A stretch of 64,000 nt of DNA, from positions 1 to 64,000 of the forward strand of contig NZ_JBFRGU010000001.1 of NCBI RefSeq assembly GCF_052115485.1, given 5' to 3'. Every line of letters begins with the position of its first letter. The first letter of the stretch is position 1. A model generated the notes under the pieces. The model was given only the letters and a program-made list of their open reading frames with translations. It ran no database searches and was not told the origin of the DNA. A program made the translations under genes and the position numbers. The stretch is from Microvirga sp052115485 (GTDB lineage: Bacteria; Pseudomonadota; Alphaproteobacteria; Rhizobiales; Beijerinckiaceae). Of this stretch, positions 59,780-64,000 are shown piece after piece.

Positions 59780-60577
59780 TCAGTGCAGGATCTGGCTGAG
59801 GAAGTGCCTGGTGCGCTCGTGTTGCGGGTTCTTGAAGAACTCGTCGGGCGTGTTCATTTCGACGATCTGCCCGTAATCCATAAAGATCACCCGGTCGGCG
59901 ACCTGACGAGCGAAGCCCATTTCGTGGGTCACGCAGAGCATGGTCATGCCCTCTTCCGCGAGACCGACCATGGTGTCGAGCACTTCTTTCACCATCTCCG
60001 GATCGAGTGCCGAGGTCGGCTCGTCGAACAGCATGATTTTAGGGTTCATGCAGAGCGAGCGGGCGATCGCCACACGCTGCTGCTGGCCGCCGGACAGCTG
60101 GCCGGGATATTTGTGCGCCTGCTCCGGGATCTTGACCCTGGTCAGGTATTTCATCGCGACCTCTTCCGCATCCTTCTTCGGCATCTTCTTCACCCAGATC
60201 GGGGCGAGCGTGCAGTTCTCAAGGATGGTGAGATGCGGGAAGAGATTGAAGTGCTGGAACACCATGCCGACGTCGCGGCGCACCTCGTCGATGCGCTTCA
60301 GGTCGTTGGTCAGTTCCGTACCGTTGACGATGATGCGGCCCTTCTGGTGCTCCTCCAGACGGTTGATGCAGCGGATCATCGTCGATTTGCCGGATCCCGA
60401 AGGTCCGCAGATCACGATGCGTTCGCCACGGCGGACGTTCAGGTTGATGTCGCGCAGCACGTGGAATTCGCCGTACCACTTATGCACATCGATGAGCTGA
60501 ACAGCCGGCTCGGCCTTCGGATCGATCGCTGCGGCGGAAGCTTGTCGTTGTATCGAAGTCGTTGCCATGAGGTTCAC
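59780..60577 (-). CDS. aapP: General L-amino acid ABC transporter, ATP-binding protein AapP
   Basis: A 265-residue ABC ATPase: Walker A GPSGSGKST, signature LSGGQQQR, Walker B IMLFDEPTSALDP, H-loop THEMGF. The leader PAVQLIDVHKWYGEFHVLRDINL is the polar amino-acid transport type. It powers uptake of a wide range of L-amino acids. Start GTG 60577 overlaps the aapM stop (GTGA) and has AGGA upstream; a later ATG at 60568 is possible. Confidence 0.96.
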   Translation of the reverse strand: MNLMATTSIQRQASAAAIDPKAEPAVQLIDVHKWYGEFHVLRDINLNVRRGERIVICGPSGSGKSTMIRCINRLEEHQKGRIIVNGTELTNDLKRIDEVRRDVGMVFQHFNLFPHLTILENCTLAPIWVKKMPKKDAEEVAMKYLTRVKIPEQAHKYPGQLSGGQQQRVAIARSLCMNPKIMLFDEPTSALDPEMVKEVLDTMVGLAEEGMTMLCVTHEMGFARQVADRVIFMDYGQIVEMNTPDEFFKNPQHERTRHFLSQILH

Positions 60578-61893
60578 CGTTTATGTCCTGTCGCCAGACG
60601 ACGCTCGACACCAAGCGAATAGCGCGACATGCCCCAGCAGAAGATGAAGTAGAACAGGGCTGCGAAAGCGTAGCCCGTATAGCTGATCGTCGGCGCAGCC
60701 CAGTTCGGGTCGATGCGCGACGCCTCGATGGTCTTGATCAGGTCGAAAATACCGACGACAGAGACCAGCGACGTGTCTTTGAAGAGACCGATGAAGGTAT
60801 TCACGATACCGGGGATCACAATCCGCAGAGCCTGCGGCAGAATGATGAGGACCATCATCTGCGGGTAATTGAGGCCGACCGACATCGCCCCTTCATATTG
60901 CCCTTTCGGCATCGCCTGCAAACCACCACGGATCACCTCGGCCATATAGGCGGAGGCGAAGAATGCGACGCCGACGAGCGGACGCGCGAGGCGATCGACC
61001 GTCGTATCGGGAGGCAGGAAGAGCGGCAGCATGGTGTTGGCCATGATCAAAACCGTGATCAGGGGAACGCCACGAACGAACTCGATGAAGATGACCGACG
61101 CGAGTTGCAGGATCGGCAGCTTGGAGCGTCTGCCGAGGGCGAGCAGGATGCCGAATGGGAGCGAGAACACGATCCCGACCGTCGCCACGAGCAAGGTCAC
61201 GAGAATACCGCCCCAGAGAGAGGTCGGCACGGGCTGCAAGCCCCAATCCCAACTGACGAGGCCCAACGTGATGCCGATCACGGCGACGATGGCCGCGCTG
61301 ACGAGAAGGGCCGAACGCACCGGCGTCTTCAGCATGAAAGCTGCAAACCCGATCCCAGCCACGAACACCACGCCGATGGCGGCGAAGATGACCCAGAACT
61401 GAAGGCCGAGGCTCACATTGCCTCCGGTCAGAATGATGTAGGAGATCGTCGGGAACAGCCAGAAGAAATAGACCGCTCCCAGATCCCGGCGCGGCGCCTT
61501 CAGCCACAGGAGCCAGGCCACACCCAGCGCAAGAAGGCCAAAGAAGACATTGACCCGCCAACGCTCGGCTGCCGGGTACGAGCCGTATGTGAAGAAATTG
61601 ATCTTATCGATGATGAACGCCCAACAGGCCCCAACCGGGTGACCGGCCGTCTCGGCCCGGCAGGCGCTGCGATCCGTGCCTGTCCAGACAGCGTTGACGA
61701 AGAGAAAATCGACGATCGGTGGAATGAGGAGATAGAGCAGATAGGCGACGACCAGAGTCAGGATGGTGCTGAGCGGACCCGAAAACAGGTTCTCACGAAT
61801 CCAGGCGATGGGCCCGCGCGCCAGATTGGGCGGGGGGAGCGCCTCGATCTTATCGGCTCGGACGAAGCGAGACATATCAACCGCGGTGTTCAT
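60574..61893 (-). CDS. aapM: General L-amino acid ABC transporter permease AapM
   Basis: A 439-residue membrane protein: N-terminal LARGPIAWIRENLFSGPLSTILTLVVAYLLYLLIPPIVDFLFVNAVW, a central set of helices, and the C-terminal EAA permease domain (FIEFVRGVPLITVLIMANTMLPLFLPP, GAMSVGLNYPQMMVLIILPQALRIVIPGIVNTFIGLFKDTSLVSVVG). It pairs with AapQ in the membrane. It starts 8 bases after aapQ. Confidence 0.96.
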   Translation of the reverse strand: MNTAVDMSRFVRADKIEALPPPNLARGPIAWIRENLFSGPLSTILTLVVAYLLYLLIPPIVDFLFVNAVWTGTDRSACRAETAGHPVGACWAFIIDKINFFTYGSYPAAERWRVNVFFGLLALGVAWLLWLKAPRRDLGAVYFFWLFPTISYIILTGGNVSLGLQFWVIFAAIGVVFVAGIGFAAFMLKTPVRSALLVSAAIVAVIGITLGLVSWDWGLQPVPTSLWGGILVTLLVATVGIVFSLPFGILLALGRRSKLPILQLASVIFIEFVRGVPLITVLIMANTMLPLFLPPDTTVDRLARPLVGVAFFASAYMAEVIRGGLQAMPKGQYEGAMSVGLNYPQMMVLIILPQALRIVIPGIVNTFIGLFKDTSLVSVVGIFDLIKTIEASRIDPNWAAPTISYTGYAFAALFYFIFCWGMSRYSLGVERRLATGHKR

Positions 61894-61901
61894 GTGATGC
61901 C

Positions 61902-63104
61902 CTACCGTTCCACGATGGCCATGCGGCGGTTGTAAATGTTCATGACGAAGGAGGTCACAAGGCTGATCGTCAGGTAAACTCCCATGGTGATCATGACGAC
62001 TTCGATGGCCTGTCCCGTCTGGTTGAGAACGGTGCCCATGAAGACCTGCACGAGATCCGGGTAACCGATGGCCACTGCGAGCGAGGAGTTCTTCGTCAGG
62101 TTGAGATATTGGCTCGTCAGCGGCGGAATGATCACCCGCATGGCCTGCGGCACTACCACGAGGCGGAGCGTCTGTCCGGGCTTCAGACCGAGCGAACCGG
62201 CCGCCTCCGACTGCCCCTTGGAAACAGCAAGAATGCCAGCGCGAACAACCTCGGCGATGAAGGCCGCCGTATAGGTCACAAGGCCGATGAGAAGAGCCAC
62301 GAACTCGGGCAGGATCTGCATGCCTCCGCGCAGGTTGAACGTGCCCTTCTGGGGCAAGTCGAAGCTGACGGGGTTGGCATTCAAGAGCGAAAGAACAGCC
62401 CAGGTGACAATCGGAAGACCGAGAACAAGGACGAGCGTGACGATGCCGACCGGATATTGGCGCCCTGTCGCCACTTGCTGTTTTTTGGCCCAGCGTCGGA
62501 ACAGGATCGTCCCGATGATACCGATGGCAAGGGCTACGGGGATCGCCCAGCTATCTGCCGCATAAATCGGGCGCGGCATGAAGAAGCCGCGGGAATTCAG
62601 AAAGAACCCGGTACCGATCGAGTAAGAATCGCGCGGCTGCGGCAACGGCCCGAGCACCGCGATGTACCAGAACAGCAATTGCAGCAGCAATGGGATGTTG
62701 CGAAGCAGTTCGACATAGACCATCGCGACCTTGGCAACCATCCAGTTGCTCGAAAGGCGCGCGATACCGACCGCAAAGCCGAGAATCGTCGTGAGCACGA
62801 TACCGATCGCAGAGACGATCAGGGTGTTCAGAAGGCCGACGATGAAAGCGTCGCCATAGGTTGATCCAGCCGCGCTGAAAGGAATCAGCGCCTGACTAAT
62901 GTCGAACCCGGCGGTGACGTCAAGAAAGCCGAACCCCGACGCGATCTTTGCGCGCTGAAGGTTCTCGATCGCGTTCCTCGCGGCCATGTAGAACAGGTAG
63001 CCGACGACCAGAACCAGAAGAACCTGGTAGAAAATTCCGCGTATCTTGGGGTCGTAAAGAAACGACCTTTTCGGCGCTGACGCCTGGCTGACGAGAGTCT
63101 GCAC
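61902..63104 (-). CDS. aapQ: General L-amino acid ABC transporter permease AapQ
   Basis: A 400-residue permease with N-terminal SFLYDPKIRGIFYQVLLVLVVGYLFYMAARNAIENL and an EAA domain (ILAVSKGQSEAAGSLGLKPGQTLRLVVVPQAMRVIIPPLTSQYLNLTKNSSLAVAIGYPDL). The GTG at 63104 is preferred: GAGGAT precedes it, and the longer frame to 63176 adds a basic, low-complexity stretch. It follows aapJ across a strong hairpin. Confidence 0.94.
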   Translation of the reverse strand: MQTLVSQASAPKRSFLYDPKIRGIFYQVLLVLVVGYLFYMAARNAIENLQRAKIASGFGFLDVTAGFDISQALIPFSAAGSTYGDAFIVGLLNTLIVSAIGIVLTTILGFAVGIARLSSNWMVAKVAMVYVELLRNIPLLLQLLFWYIAVLGPLPQPRDSYSIGTGFFLNSRGFFMPRPIYAADSWAIPVALAIGIIGTILFRRWAKKQQVATGRQYPVGIVTLVLVLGLPIVTWAVLSLLNANPVSFDLPQKGTFNLRGGMQILPEFVALLIGLVTYTAAFIAEVVRAGILAVSKGQSEAAGSLGLKPGQTLRLVVVPQAMRVIIPPLTSQYLNLTKNSSLAVAIGYPDLVQVFMGTVLNQTGQAIEVVMITMGVYLTISLVTSFVMNIYNRRMAIVER

Positions 63105-63189
63105 TGAACCGATCCTCTGGAGGCTTTTGTTATTGGGCCGTTTCCTTTTGGTGGCGGCCTGCCGCTTGAGCGACAATTGCTTTTATATA

Positions 63190-63215
63190 GGGCGTCCGGA
63201 TCGTTCCGGACGCCC
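63190..63215 (-). terminator. Intercistronic hairpin between aapJ and aapQ
   Basis: GGGCGTCCGGA (63190-63200) and TCCGGACGCCC (63205-63215) form a perfect 11-bp stem with a TCGT loop, between the aapJ stop and the aapQ start. On the minus strand it is followed only by TATATAAAAG, so it likely works as a partial terminator or 3' stabiliser. Confidence 0.75.
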
Positions 63216-63229
63216 TCTTTCAAATCCGA

Positions 63230-64000
63230 TTAGCGGATCGGCAGGCCGTACTGCAGGCCGCCCTTGGTCCATTGAGCGTTCAGACCGCGCTTGATCTTAA
63301 GCTTGGAACCTTCGCCGACGTTGCGCTCGAAGCTCTCGCCGTAATTGCCGATGTGCTTGACGACGCGATAGGCCCAATCGTTGGTCAGGCCGACAGCTTC
63401 ACCGAACTTGCCTTCGGTGCCGAGAAGACGCTTGATCTCCGGGTTTTCGGAGCCCTTCATCTGGTCGACATTGGCCTTGGTCACGCCGAGTTCTTCAGCG
63501 TTGAGCATGGCGTTGAAGGTCCAGCGGACGATGTCGCTCCACTGGTTGTCGCCATGGCGAACCGCAGCTCCGAGGGGCTCCTTGGAGATGATTTCCGGCA
63601 GAACGATATGATCGTCCGGGTTCGAGGCGCGCAGGCGCTCGGAGTAGAGGCCCGAAGCGTCCGTCGTGAACGCGTCGCAACGGCCGGCGTCATAGGCCTT
63701 GAAGGTCTCGTCCGAGGTCGCGAAGGCCACGACTTCGTACTTCATGTTGTTGGCGCGGAAGTAATCCGCGAGGTTCAGCTCGGTCGTGGTGCCCTGCTGG
63801 GTGCAGATCGAAGCGCCGTTCAGCTCCTTGGCCGAGGAGATGCCGAGCTTCTTGCGGACCATGAAGCCCTGGCCGTCGTAATAATTGATCGCCGGGAAAT
63901 CGAGGCCGAGCTGCGTGTCGCGCGACATGGTCACCGTGGAATTACGGGACAGCACGTCCACTTCGCCCGACTGGAGCGCCGTGAAGCGGTCCTTGGCGGC
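63230..64000 (-). CDS. aapJ: General L-amino acid ABC transporter substrate-binding protein AapJ, truncated by window edge
   Basis: The last 256 codons of the periplasmic binding protein; the N-terminus lies beyond the window. It shows the SBP_bac_3 fold: SGEVDVLSRNSTVTMSRD, NYYDGQGFMVRKKLGI, ICTQQGTTTELNLADYFR, KAYDAGRCDAFTTDASGLYSERL, LPEIISKEPLGAAVRHGDNQWSDIVRWTFNAMLNAEELGVTK and WAYRVVKHIGNYGESFERNVGEGS. AapJ delivers L-amino acids to AapQM. It is first in the aapJQMP order, as in Rhizobium. Confidence 0.95.
   Translation of the reverse strand, partial: AAKDRFTALQSGEVDVLSRNSTVTMSRDTQLGLDFPAINYYDGQGFMVRKKLGISSAKELNGASICTQQGTTTELNLADYFRANNMKYEVVAFATSDETFKAYDAGRCDAFTTDASGLYSERLRASNPDDHIVLPEIISKEPLGAAVRHGDNQWSDIVRWTFNAMLNAEELGVTKANVDQMKGSENPEIKRLLGTEGKFGEAVGLTNDWAYRVVKHIGNYGESFERNVGEGSKLKIKRGLNAQWTKGGLQYGLPIR

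Noticed and set aside
60583..61935. 450-codon frame antisense to aapM
   Set aside because: His/Asp/Arg-rich composition typical of the reverse of a membrane protein gene; no support.

Overview
The window is a gene-dense stretch (about 60% GC by eye) of an alphaproteobacterial chromosome, most likely order Hyphomicrobiales (Rhizobiales). Pointers are a DivK-type regulator with a PleD-like partner, PopZ, EipB, a phasin (polyhydroxyalkanoate granules), the complete aapJQMP amino-acid transporter order, a pyrB / pseudo-dihydroorotase pair, DUF3572 and DUF1489 proteins, and intergenic palindromes of the GCATGATC...GATCATGC type common in this order. A Methylobacteriaceae/Microvirga-like host is a guess from gene content, not something proved here. 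I see no prophage, insertion sequence, CRISPR array, toxin-antitoxin pair or defence island; almost everything is core genome.

Layout. 1-9.1 kb: truncated outer-membrane porin, alpha/beta hydrolase, RhlE-like RNA helicase, FMN reductase, SufA/ErpA-like Fe-S carrier with a TfoX-like protein, a YbaL/KefB antiporter, GNAT, ArfB ribosome rescue, an AEC permease and a small conserved protein. 9.1-13.4 kb (minus): pyrB, inactive pyrC', plsY, dprA. 13.4-22.6 kb: racemase, PAP2 phosphatase, AidB-like dehydrogenase, topA, mgtC-like gene, a small membrane protein with a general-stress promoter, parE, and a putative stress-induced small RNA just after parE. 22.7-27.8 kb: periplasmic hypothetical, rnr-DUF983-Nudix-rpmG, small secreted protein. 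28.2-30.7 kb: divK with a degenerate PleD-like gene lacking its GGDEF domain, DUF3572, and an AT-rich orphan membrane protein. 30.7-38.9 kb: dinB, eipB, ridA, a glycerophosphodiester phosphodiesterase, a FemAB-like protein, clpS-clpA. 39.1-46.7 kb: phasin with a two-operator promoter, D,D-carboxypeptidase with SPOR domain, J-domain protein, panC, several small hypotheticals and mccA-like carboxylase. 47-56 kb: mntH, GT-C glycosyltransferase, DUF2459, valS, popZ, tolC, PIMT-like methyltransferase, tRNA-Cys. 56.3-64 kb: tRNA-Asn, photolyase, alanyl-tRNA editing protein, sulfurtransferase and the aapJQMP operon, cut by the window end inside aapJ.

The best leads are regulatory or degenerate rather than a large new system: (i) a GGAAC-N16-CGTT promoter feeding a roughly 68-nt two-hairpin RNA with a C-rich loop after parE, and a second GGAAC-N17-CGTT promoter in front of a 64-residue membrane protein on the other side of parE; (ii) a PleD-like gene that keeps two receiver folds but has lost the phospho-acceptor, the switch lysine and the whole diguanylate cyclase domain; (iii) twin TGTGCAGCGCACA operators on the phasin promoter; (iv) a low-GC orphan membrane gene wedged between core genes; (v) at least four families of intergenic palindromic repeats.
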